In this document: piece after piece, positions 42,554 through 50,262 of the stretch
Numbering within the stretch: position 1 is the stretch's first letter
Layout: each line of letters starts with the position of its first letter
Notes under the pieces: model-generated
The model's database searches: none
Told to the model about the DNA's origin: nothing
What the model saw: only the letters and a program-made list of their open reading frames with translations
Position numbers and translations under genes: made by a program
Source: Streptomyces sp. HNM0575
GTDB taxonomy: Bacteria > Actinomycetota > Actinomycetes > Streptomycetales > Streptomycetaceae
Length of the DNA: 64,000 bases
Assembly (NCBI RefSeq): GCF_012726265.1
Contig: NZ_JAASAG010000016.1
Coordinates: 1-64,000 of the forward strand
Direction of reading: 5' to 3'

Positions 42554-45500
42554 GTGGCTAAGGTCCGGGTATATGAGCTCGCGAAGGAGCTCGGAGTCGA
42601 GAGCAAGGTCGTCATGGCCAAGCTCAACGAACTGGGCGAATTCGTCCGCTCGGCGTCCTCGACGATCGAGGCGCCGGTAGTACGCAAGTTGACCGACGCG
42701 TTCGACGCGGGCGGTGGTGCCGGCAAAGCCTCCGGCGCCAAGAAGTCCGCGGCGAAGCCCGCGGCCCCGAAGAAGGCCGCACCCAAGCCCGGTGGCGCGG
42801 CCGCCCCGAAGCCCGGCGGCGCAGCGGCGCCCAAGCCCGGTGCGGGAGCCGCGAAGACGGGCCAGTCCAAGACCCCCAAGCCGGGAGCCCCGAAGCCGGC
42901 GCCGGAGACCCCTGTTTCGCCTGCCGCCACGTCCGAGGGCGAGGCCGGCGGCCCGGTCACTCCGGCCGCTCCCGCCTCCGGGCAGACGCAGGCGCCCAAG
43001 CCGGGCGCTCCGAAGCCCGGTCCGGCCAAGCCGGAGTTCTCGGCTCCGGCCGGTTCGGCCGACGCCCCCAAGCCGGGTGCGACGGCTCCCAAGCCGGGCC
43101 AGGCGCCGAAGCCCGGTCAGTCCGCGCCGAAGCCCGGTCAGGGCCAGGGCCAGGGCCAGAGCCAGGGCCAGGGCCAGGGCGGTCGCGGCGGTCAGGCCGC
43201 ACGTCCCGGTCAGGGAGCGCCCAAGCCGGGCGGCCGCCCGTCGGGTCCCCGTCCGGGCAACAACCCCTTCACGTCCGGTGGTTCGACCGGCATGGCGCGC
43301 CCGCAGGCCCCGCGGCCCGGCGGTGCGCCCAAGCCGGGTCAGCCCCCGAAGCCCGGTCAGGGCCAGGGCGGTCCGCGTCCGCAGGCGCCGGGCGGCCGTG
43401 GTGGTGCGACTCCGGGCAACATGCCTCGTCCGCAGGGCGGCGGCCAGGGCGGTCCGCGTCCCGGCGGCGGCGGTGGTAACCGGCCGAACCCGGGCATGAT
43501 GCCGCAGCGTCCCGCTGCCGCTCCGCGTCCGGGCCCCGGCCGCGGTGGTCCCGGCGGCGGTCCGGGTCGTCCCGGCGGCGGCGGTGGCCGTCCCGGTTTC
43601 GCCGGCCGTCCCGGTGGTCCCGGCGGCCGCGGCGGTACGCAGGGCGCGTTCGGCCGTCCCGGCGGTCCGGCCCGACGCGGGCGCAAGTCGAAGCGGCAGC
43701 GCCGCCAGGAGTACGAGCAGATGCAGGCGCCGTCGGTCGGCGGCGTGATGCTTCCGCGCGGCAAGGGCGAGACCGTACGGCTCTCGCGCGGCGCCTCGCT
43801 CACGGACTTCGCGGAGAAGATCAACGCCAACCCGGCGTCGCTGGTCCAGGTGATGTTCAACCTGGGCGAGATGGTCACCGCGACCCAGTCCGTCTCCGAC
43901 GAGACGCTGAGCCTGCTCGGCGAGGAGATGAACTACGTCGTCCAGATCGTCAGCCCGGAGGAGGAGGACCGCGAGCTTCTCGAGTCCTTCGACATCGAGT
44001 TCGGCGAGGACGAGGGCGGCGAGACGGCGCTCATGCCGCGTCCGCCGGTCGTGACCGTCATGGGTCACGTCGACCACGGCAAGACGCGTCTTCTGGACGC
44101 GATCCGCAAGACGAACGTCATCGCGGGCGAGGCCGGCGGCATCACGCAGCACATCGGTGCCTACCAGGCCGCGACCGAGGTCAACGACGAGGAGCGCAAG
44201 CTCACCTTCATCGACACCCCTGGTCACGAGGCGTTCACCGCCATGCGTGCCCGCGGTGCCAAGTCGACGGACATCGCGATCCTCGTGGTCGCGGCGAACG
44301 ACGGCGTCATGCCCCAGACGATCGAGGCGCTGAACCACGCCAAGGCGGCCGAGGTGCCGATCGTGGTCGCGGTCAACAAGATCGACGTCGAGGGTGCCGA
44401 CCCGACGAAGGTGCGGGGTCAGCTGACCGAGTACGGCCTGGTGGCCGAGGAGTACGGCGGCGACACGATGTTCGTCGACATCTCCGCCAAGCAGGGCGAG
44501 AACATCGACGCGCTGCTGGAGGCGGTCGTGCTGACCGCCGACGCCGCGCTCGACCTGCGGGCCAACCCGGAGCAGGACGCACAGGGCATCGCGATCGAGG
44601 CCCACCTCGACCGCGGCCGTGGCGCCGTGGCCACCGTCCTGGTGCAGCGCGGCACGCTCCGCGTCGGCGACACCATGGTCGTGGGCGACGCCTACGGCAG
44701 GGTCCGCGCGATGCTCGACGACAAGGGCGAGAACATCAAGGAAGCGGGTCCCGCGACCCCCGTCCTCGTCCTGGGCCTGACGAACGTCCCCGGCGCCGGC
44801 GACAACTTCCTGGTGGTCGAGGAGGACCGTACGGCCCGTCAGATCGCCGAGAAGCGTGCGGCCCGCGAGCGGAACGCCGCGTTCGCCAAGCGCACCCGCA
44901 GGGTCTCCCTGGAGGACCTGGACAAGGTGCTCAAGGCTGGCGAGGTGCAGCAGCTCAACCTCATCATCAAGGGCGACGCGTCCGGTTCGGTCGAGGCCCT
45001 GGAGTCCTCGCTCATGCAGCTGGACGTCGGCGAGGAGGTCGACCTGCGCATCCTGCACCGGGGCGTGGGTGCGGTCACCGAGACCGACATCGACCTGGCG
45101 ACCGGCTCCGACGCCATCGTCATCGGCTTCAACGTCCGCGCCGAGGGGCGCGCGACGCAGATGGCCGAGCGCGAGGGCGTGGACGTCCGCTACTACTCGG
45201 TGATCTACCAGGTCATCGAGGAGATCGAGGCGGCGCTGAAGGGCATGCTCAAGCCGGAGTACGAGGAGGTCGAGCTCGGCACCGCGGAGATCCGCGAGGT
45301 CTTCCGCTCCTCCAAGCTCGGCAACATCGCGGGTGTGCTCATCCGTACCGGCGAGGTCAAGCGGAACACCAAGGCCCGCGTCGTGCGCGACGGCAAGGTC
45401 GTGGCGGAGAACCTCAACATCGAGGGGCTGCGCCGCTTCAAGGACGACGTGACCGAGATCCGTGACGGTTTCGAGGGCGGTATCAACCTCGGCAACTTCA

Positions 45501-45562
45501 ACGACATCAAGGTCGACGACGTCATCGCCACGTACGAGATGCGGGAGAAGCCCCGCGGCTGA
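42554..45562 (+). CDS. infB: Translation initiation factor IF-2
   Basis: A 1002-residue IF-2. GTG start at 42554 with AAGGAG seven bases upstream. The N-terminal IF2-N domain (1-55, VRVYELAKELGVESKVVMAKLNELG) is followed by a roughly 330-residue Pro/Ala/Gly/Lys linker with repeated PKPG words, a second IF2-N domain (about 415-475), the GTPase domain with G1 GHVDHGKT at 504-511, G3 DTPGHEAF and G4 NKID, and the C-terminal domains that bind fMet-tRNA. The long linker is typical of Streptomyces. Followed by a very stable hairpin. Confidence 0.96.
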   Translation: MAKVRVYELAKELGVESKVVMAKLNELGEFVRSASSTIEAPVVRKLTDAFDAGGGAGKASGAKKSAAKPAAPKKAAPKPGGAAAPKPGGAAAPKPGAGAAKTGQSKTPKPGAPKPAPETPVSPAATSEGEAGGPVTPAAPASGQTQAPKPGAPKPGPAKPEFSAPAGSADAPKPGATAPKPGQAPKPGQSAPKPGQGQGQGQSQGQGQGGRGGQAARPGQGAPKPGGRPSGPRPGNNPFTSGGSTGMARPQAPRPGGAPKPGQPPKPGQGQGGPRPQAPGGRGGATPGNMPRPQGGGQGGPRPGGGGGNRPNPGMMPQRPAAAPRPGPGRGGPGGGPGRPGGGGGRPGFAGRPGGPGGRGGTQGAFGRPGGPARRGRKSKRQRRQEYEQMQAPSVGGVMLPRGKGETVRLSRGASLTDFAEKINANPASLVQVMFNLGEMVTATQSVSDETLSLLGEEMNYVVQIVSPEEEDRELLESFDIEFGEDEGGETALMPRPPVVTVMGHVDHGKTRLLDAIRKTNVIAGEAGGITQHIGAYQAATEVNDEERKLTFIDTPGHEAFTAMRARGAKSTDIAILVVAANDGVMPQTIEALNHAKAAEVPIVVAVNKIDVEGADPTKVRGQLTEYGLVAEEYGGDTMFVDISAKQGENIDALLEAVVLTADAALDLRANPEQDAQGIAIEAHLDRGRGAVATVLVQRGTLRVGDTMVVGDAYGRVRAMLDDKGENIKEAGPATPVLVLGLTNVPGAGDNFLVVEEDRTARQIAEKRAARERNAAFAKRTRRVSLEDLDKVLKAGEVQQLNLIIKGDASGSVEALESSLMQLDVGEEVDLRILHRGVGAVTETDIDLATGSDAIVIGFNVRAEGRATQMAEREGVDVRYYSVIYQVIEEIEAALKGMLKPEYEEVELGTAEIREVFRSSKLGNIAGVLIRTGEVKRNTKARVVRDGKVVAENLNIEGLRRFKDDVTEIRDGFEGGINLGNFNDIKVDDVIATYEMREKPRG

Positions 45563-45599
45563 CGCCGCCGGGGCGCCACAGCAGGCGAGTTGAGCCGGT

Positions 45600-45641
45600 C
45601 CGGGGCCGGTCGGCGGAGGAAACTCCGTCGATCGGCCCCGG
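45600..45641 (+). terminator. 19-bp hairpin with GAAA tetraloop after infB
   Basis: Bases 45600-45618 pair with 45623-45641, including two G.T (G.U) pairs, and close on the tetraloop GAAA, a GNRA loop. It begins about 38 bases after the infB stop and ends 22 bases before the start of the next gene. Confidence 0.85.
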
Positions 45642-45651
45642 CGGCATCTTC

Positions 45652-45664
45652 TACGATCTCCGGG
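45652..45664 (+). promoter_or_regulatory. -10 box before ylxP, probable leaderless start
   Basis: TACGAT (45652-45657) is six bases before the GTG at 45664. No Shine-Dalgarno is present. It lies directly after the infB terminator. Confidence 0.45.
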
Positions 45665-45960
45665 TGTATGTGGGGACTCTTTCCATCGATCTGCTGCTGG
45701 GCGACGTGCGTTCGCTCAAGCAGAAGCGCTCCGTCGTACGACCGATCCTCGCCGAGCTTCAGCGCAAGTACGCGGTGAGCGTGGCCGAGGTCGCGGAGCA
45801 GGATCTATACCGCCGCACCCGGATCGGGCTGGCGGCGGTCTCGGGGGACGCGGGCCACGTGACGGACGTGCTGGACCGGTGCGAGCGGCTGGTCGCCGCA
45901 CGTCCGGAAGTGGAACTGCTGTCGGTGCGGCGGCGCTTCCACGGAGAAGAAGACGATTAG
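45664..45960 (+). CDS. ylxP: DUF503 (YlxP-like) protein
   Basis: A 98-residue DUF503 protein (MYVGTLSIDLLLGDVRSLKQKR, VAEVAEQDLYRRTRIGLAAVS). YlxP-like proteins sit between infB and rbfA in many Gram-positives and have been tied to ribosome assembly, though the function is not settled. GTG start, probably leaderless. rbfA follows after 15 bases. Confidence 0.9.
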   Translation: MYVGTLSIDLLLGDVRSLKQKRSVVRPILAELQRKYAVSVAEVAEQDLYRRTRIGLAAVSGDAGHVTDVLDRCERLVAARPEVELLSVRRRFHGEEDD

Positions 45961-45975
45961 CGAGGAGACGGACCA

Positions 45976-46464
45976 GTGGCCGACAATGCACGGGCGAAGA
46001 GGCTCGCAGACCTCATCCGTGAGGTGGTCGCGGAGAAGCTGCACCGGGGGATCAAGGACCCGCGGCTCGGCACACATGTGACCGTCACGGACACCCGCGT
46101 CACCGGGGACCTGCGGGAGGCGACGGTCTTCTACACGGTCTACGGCGACGACGAGGACCGTAAGGCGGCGGCCGCCGGGCTGGAGAGCGCGAAGGGCGTG
46201 CTGCGTACGGCCGTCGGTGCGGCGGCGGGCGTGAAGCACACCCCGAGCCTCAGCTTCGTCGCGGACGCCCTGCCGGAGAGCGCCCGTACGATCGACGACC
46301 TCCTCGCAAAGGCAAGGGCCTCGGACGAAGAGGTGCGCAAGGCTTCGTCGGGGGCGGACTACGCGGGCGGGGCCGATCCGTACCGCAAGCCGGACGAGGG
46401 CGAGCAGTCCGGCGAGCAGTCCGACGAGGAGCGGCCCGGCGGCGGGCCGGCCGGGGACGAATGA
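45976..46464 (+). CDS. rbfA: Ribosome-binding factor A
   Basis: A 162-residue RbfA, a KH-type factor for late 16S rRNA maturation. Core: KRLADLIREVVAEKLHRGIKDPRLG, VTVTDTRVTGDLREATVFYTVYG. The C-terminal 40 residues are acidic and Gly/Glu-rich, a streptomycete-style tail. GTG start preceded by GAGGAGACGGACCA. Three bases separate it from truB. Confidence 0.94.
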   Translation: MADNARAKRLADLIREVVAEKLHRGIKDPRLGTHVTVTDTRVTGDLREATVFYTVYGDDEDRKAAAAGLESAKGVLRTAVGAAAGVKHTPSLSFVADALPESARTIDDLLAKARASDEEVRKASSGADYAGGADPYRKPDEGEQSGEQSDEERPGGGPAGDE

Positions 46465-46467
46465 CCT

Positions 46468-47403
46468 GTGGCGCGTAAGAAGGACCAGGAACCGGGCGGG
46501 CTCGTCGTCGTCGACAAGCCCGCCGGCTTCACGTCGCACGACGTCGTCGCCAAACTGCGCGGCATGGCCCGCACCCGGCGCGTCGGGCACGCGGGCACGC
46601 TGGACCCGATGGCCACGGGCGTGCTCGTCGTCGGCACCGGGAAGACCACGCGGCTGCTGGGGCATCTCGCCCTGACGGAGAAGGAGTACGCCGCCACGGT
46701 CCGGCTCGGGCAGACCACCGTGACCGACGACGCGGAGGGCGAAGTCACCGCTGCCCGTGGGGCGTCCGGCATCACGGACGGCGCTCTCGAAGCCGCCGTC
46801 GGCAAGCTCACGGGCCGCATCAGTCAGGTGCCGTCGAAGGTGAGCGCGGTGAAGGTCGACGGCAAGCGCTCCTACCAGCGCGTGCGCGAGGGCGAGGAAG
46901 TGGAGCTGGCGGCCCGCGAGATCACGGTCTCCGAGTTCCGGGTGCACGAAGTGCGGAGCGGGGAGCGGGCCGCGGACGGTACGGAGGTCACCGACGTACT
47001 CGTGTCGGTGGTGTGCTCCTCCGGCACGTATGTACGGGCGCTGGCGCGCGATCTGGGCGAATCCCTGGGCACGGGCGGCCACTTGACGAAGCTGCGGCGC
47101 ACCAGGGTCGGGCCCTTCCGGCTGGAGGACGCGCGGTCGCTGGAGGAGTTGCAGGGCGAGACCGACAGCGGTGCGGGCGTTCCGCTGGTGCCGCTCGCGG
47201 AGGCGGCGGCCGCCGCGTTCCCGCGGTGGGACGTCGACGCGGAGCAGGCGCGGCTGATCGGCAACGGGGTCCAACTGCGCATGCCCGCACGCGAGTCGGC
47301 GCCCGGGACGGTGCCCACCGCGGTGTTCGACCCCGAGGGGCGGCTGGTGGCGCTCGTGGAGGATCGCGCGGGGCGGGCGAAGAGCCTCGCGGTGTTCGTC
47401 TGA
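46468..47403 (+). CDS. truB: tRNA pseudouridine(55) synthase
   Basis: A 311-residue TruB making pseudouridine 55 in the T-loop of tRNAs. The catalytic Asp is D46 in VGHAGTLDPMATGVL; KEYAATVRLGQTTVTDDAEGE and a C-terminal PUA-like domain are present. GTG start three bases after rbfA. The TGA stop is the first element of a heptamer repeat array that fills the following spacer. Confidence 0.95.
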   Translation: MARKKDQEPGGLVVVDKPAGFTSHDVVAKLRGMARTRRVGHAGTLDPMATGVLVVGTGKTTRLLGHLALTEKEYAATVRLGQTTVTDDAEGEVTAARGASGITDGALEAAVGKLTGRISQVPSKVSAVKVDGKRSYQRVREGEEVELAAREITVSEFRVHEVRSGERAADGTEVTDVLVSVVCSSGTYVRALARDLGESLGTGGHLTKLRRTRVGPFRLEDARSLEELQGETDSGAGVPLVPLAEAAAAAFPRWDVDAEQARLIGNGVQLRMPARESAPGTVPTAVFDPEGRLVALVEDRAGRAKSLAVFV

Positions 47404-47545
47404 GGGCTGAGGGCTGAGGGCTAACGGCTGGCAGGTGGCAGATGACAGATGTTGATATCTGTCATCCGTCAGCTGCCACCTGTTGTTTGTCATCTGTCAT
47501 CTGTCGTTGGTCATCTGAAATCCGTCAGCCGTCAGCCGTCAGCCG
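47404..47545. repeat. Two-armed heptamer array (inverted orientation halves)
   Basis: From the truB stop the DNA is built of 7-base words. The left arm (47404-47452) reads GGGCTGA, GGGCTGA, GGGCTAA, CGGCTGG, CAGGTGG, CAGATGA, CAGATGT. The right arm (47455-47545) is in the opposite sense: ATATCTG, TCATCCG, TCAGCTG, CCACCTG, TTGTTTG, TCATCTG twice, TCGTTGG, TCATCTG, AAATCCG, TCAGCCG three times. So left words are mostly complements of right words. Within it, 47432-47450 pairs with 47457-47482 (9 + 10 bp, one bulge). Parts are strikingly AT-richer than the surroundings. No open frame of interest. Confidence 0.85.
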
Positions 47546-47714
47546 TCACGCACCGGACTTGCGCGATCCGTGCGAGAAGTCGTGCGAGAAGTCCTCGCCC
47601 CGTACCTCTTGACACTTGAAGAGCGCGGCGACGACGCTTCGCTGAGCGAAACGCGCAGGAAACATTGCGCGAATCGATCAAGTTGAAGTGGCAGGGGCAG
47701 CGCGGAGGGGCATC
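47546..47714 (+). promoter_or_regulatory. Upstream region of the acid-sugar operon
   Basis: No gene. A 12-base direct repeat CGTGCGAGAAGT occurs twice around 47570-47592, TTGACA at 47609-47614 is a possible -35 with a poor -10, and three phased words GAAAC (47648-47652), GAAAC (47659-47663) and GAATC (47671-47675), about one helical turn apart, are candidate half-sites for the operon's DeoR-type regulator. Confidence 0.4.
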
Positions 47715-49193
47715 GTGGCGCAGATTCTGGTGGTCGCCGACGACCTCACCGGCAGCAACGCCACCGGTGCTCTCTTCGCCCGGCTCGGTCTGCACACCGT
47801 CACGGTCAGCGATCTCGCGCAGGTACCGCGTTACAGGGACGCCGTCGACGTACTCGTCGTCAACACCGGTTCGCGCCGCTTCACGGCCGCCGAGAGCTAC
47901 GACGTCGTCCACGCGGCGACTAGCGCCGCCACCGCCACCGCCGCCGTCACGAACGGGGCCGCATCGGGGCCGACGGGCGTGGGTGAGGCGCTCGTCGTCA
48001 AGCGCGTCGACACCACCCTGCGCGGCAACCCCGGCCGTGAACTCGACGCCGTGGTCGACGCGATGACCGCCCGCCACGCTCCGGCACGCTCTTCGTCCGC
48101 GGGGGCTCCGGTCTCAACTCCCGTACGGGTACTGGCCGTTCCGGCGTTTCCCGACGCCGGGCGCACGACGGTCGGGGGCATCCATCTCGTGGACGGAGTG
48201 CCGCTCACCCGTACCGCTGCCGCGCAGGACCTCTTCAACTCGGTACGGCACTCCCGGGTCGCCTCCGTCATCGGTGAGCAGAGCACGCTGCGCACGGCCG
48301 AAATCCCCCTCGACGTCGTCGACGAGGGCGAGGACGGCGTGCTGGACGCGCTGCGCCGTACGGCCGGGCAGGTCGTGATCTGCGACGCGACCGAGAACGG
48401 ACATCTGCGTACCGTCGCAGCGGCTGCCGCCCGGCTGAGCGCCGAGGACGGCACGCGCTGGATCTCCCTCGACTCCGGGCCCTTCGGCGCCGCGCTCGCC
48501 GCGGAGCTGGGAGTCCGGCCGTCCGGAGACGCGCCGCGCATCCTCGCGATCGTCGGCAGCGTCACCGAAGCCACGCACGAACAGCTCGCCAGGACCGAGA
48601 AGGCGCTCGGCGCCCACTACGTGCTGATGGATCCGGACGAGGCGGCGCCCGAACCGATGCGTATCGTCCGCGAGTTGAGTGCGGCGGCGGATTCCGGGGC
48701 CTCGGTGCTGGGCGTACGGGTCGCTCCGCGCGCGGTGCGCGATCCCGACGCGGCGGAGCGCATCCTGCGCTGCCTCGCCGAGGTCGCCGTGCAGGCCGTG
48801 AGCGCCCTCGGCCCCGGCGGGCTCTACACCTCCGGCGGCGATGTCGCGGCCGCCGTCACCGGGGCGCTCGGCGCCGAGGGGTTCGCCATCGAGGCGGAGG
48901 TGCTGCCGCTGGCCGTCGCCGGTCATCTCGTCGGCGGTCCGCACAGCGGGATGCCCTTCGCCACCAAGGGCGGCCTGATCGGCGGTCCCGACGCCGCCGT
49001 GGCCTGTCTGGAACGGCTGCGTGCCATGCACTCCCGCGGCGCTCCCCGCCTCCCCGGTCTCCCCGGCGGTCCCCGACAGAGCCCCGACCGCCCGCGTTCC
49101 GACCTACTGAGAACCGAACGTCCGAGTCCCGAACGTCCGAGTCCCGAACGTCCGAGTCCCGACCACCCCAGAGCAGAAGAGGTTTCACCATGA
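47715..49193 (+). CDS. Four-carbon acid sugar kinase family protein (DUF1537, DtnK-like)
   Basis: A 492-residue DUF1537 kinase. The N-terminal substrate-binding domain starts AQILVVADDLTGSNATGALFA (conserved DDLTG); the C-terminal nucleotide-binding domain holds AIVGSVTEATHEQLAR, GLYTSGGDVAAAV and GMPFATKGGLIGG. Members phosphorylate D-threonate, D-erythronate and similar acids at O4. The PdxA2 gene overlaps it by four bases, the pairing known for D-threonate or D-erythronate breakdown. GTG at 47715 behind GGAGGGG. The last 40 residues are Arg/Ser/Pro-rich with an ERPSP repeat encoded by a 15-bp tandem unit. Confidence 0.88.
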   Translation: MAQILVVADDLTGSNATGALFARLGLHTVTVSDLAQVPRYRDAVDVLVVNTGSRRFTAAESYDVVHAATSAATATAAVTNGAASGPTGVGEALVVKRVDTTLRGNPGRELDAVVDAMTARHAPARSSSAGAPVSTPVRVLAVPAFPDAGRTTVGGIHLVDGVPLTRTAAAQDLFNSVRHSRVASVIGEQSTLRTAEIPLDVVDEGEDGVLDALRRTAGQVVICDATENGHLRTVAAAAARLSAEDGTRWISLDSGPFGAALAAELGVRPSGDAPRILAIVGSVTEATHEQLARTEKALGAHYVLMDPDEAAPEPMRIVRELSAAADSGASVLGVRVAPRAVRDPDAAERILRCLAEVAVQAVSALGPGGLYTSGGDVAAAVTGALGAEGFAIEAEVLPLAVAGHLVGGPHSGMPFATKGGLIGGPDAAVACLERLRAMHSRGAPRLPGLPGGPRQSPDRPRSDLLRTERPSPERPSPERPSPDHPRAEEVSP

Positions 49194-50221
49194 CCGACCG
49201 CCGGCTTCCCGTACTCGCCGTCACCCTCGGTGACCCGGCAGGGATCGGGCCGGAGATCACGGCCCGTACCCTCGCCGGTCCGCGTACCGCGGAAATCGGG
49301 CGCGGCATCGCCGTAGGGGACGCCGCCGTGCTGCGGCGCGCCGCCAAGGTGTGCGGCCTGGACGTGGAGGTGAACGCGGTCGCGTCGGTCGGGGAAGCGC
49401 GTTTCGCGCCGGGCACCATCGACGTCCTGGACCTCGGCATCGCCGGAGACGACCTCGAATGGGGACAGGTCAGCGCCGTGGCGGGCCGGTCGGCGGTGGC
49501 CGCGATCGAGGCGGCGACCAGTGCCGCCATGGCGCGCGAGGTCGACGGCATCGTCACCGCCCCCATCAACAAGGAGGCGGTCTGGGCCGCCGGAGCGGAA
49601 CACCTCGGCCACACCGAGATGCTCGGCGAACTCACCGGCGCCGCACACTTCGACACGATGTTCGTCGTCCGCGGCCTGAAGATCTTCTTCACGACGCGTC
49701 ACGTCTCCCTGCGCAAGGCGCTGGACCAGATCGACGAGGAGCGGGTCGCCGCCAGCATCCGCCACGCGGTCACCGCGCTGCGGGTGTTCGGCCACGACGA
49801 GCCCCGCCTGGGCGTCGCCGCCATCAACCCGCACGGCGGGGAGAACGGCCACTTCGGGGACGAGGAGATCACCGCGCTGCGGCCCGCGGTCGAGCGGACC
49901 GCGGCGGAGGGACTCGACGTGACCGGGCCCGTCCCGGCGGACTCCGTCTTCCACCAGGGACTTCAGGGACGGTTCGACGGGGTGCTCTCGCACTTCCACG
50001 ACCAGGGCCACATCCCCGCGAAGACCGTCGACTTCGACGGAACGGTCTCGGTGACCGTCGGCCTGCCGATCCTCCGTACGTCCGTGGACCACGGAACGGC
50101 CTTCGACATCGCGGGCACCGGGAAGGCGTCCCCGGAGACCATGGCCGCCGCGTTCCGTGCGGGCGCCGACTTCAGCGGTTCGACCGAACGCATCCGCGCC
50201 GCGTACGGCGACGGAGCCTGA
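49190..50221 (+). CDS. pdxA2: PdxA2-type 4-phosphate dehydrogenase (D-threonate/D-erythronate 4-phosphate)
   Basis: A 343-residue PdxA-family oxidoreductase. Metal ligands are visible in LGHTEMLGEL, INPHGGENGHFGDEE and SHFHDQGHIPAKT. The canonical PdxA acts in vitamin B6 synthesis, but Streptomyces makes PLP by PdxS/PdxT, and the overlap with a DUF1537 kinase gene points to PdxA2: oxidative decarboxylation of a four-carbon acid 4-phosphate to dihydroxyacetone phosphate. ATG at 49190 overlaps the kinase stop. Confidence 0.88.
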   Translation: MTDRRLPVLAVTLGDPAGIGPEITARTLAGPRTAEIGRGIAVGDAAVLRRAAKVCGLDVEVNAVASVGEARFAPGTIDVLDLGIAGDDLEWGQVSAVAGRSAVAAIEAATSAAMAREVDGIVTAPINKEAVWAAGAEHLGHTEMLGELTGAAHFDTMFVVRGLKIFFTTRHVSLRKALDQIDEERVAASIRHAVTALRVFGHDEPRLGVAAINPHGGENGHFGDEEITALRPAVERTAAEGLDVTGPVPADSVFHQGLQGRFDGVLSHFHDQGHIPAKTVDFDGTVSVTVGLPILRTSVDHGTAFDIAGTGKASPETMAAAFRAGADFSGSTERIRAAYGDGA

Positions 50222-50262
50222 GCCCCCGATTCCCTTACCGAGCAGCGCAGTTGGAGCCGCAC

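Noticed and set aside
42104..45058. Long minus-strand open frame across infB
   Set aside because: Mirror of infB codon bias; low-complexity Thr/Arg/Gly product with no motif or start signals.
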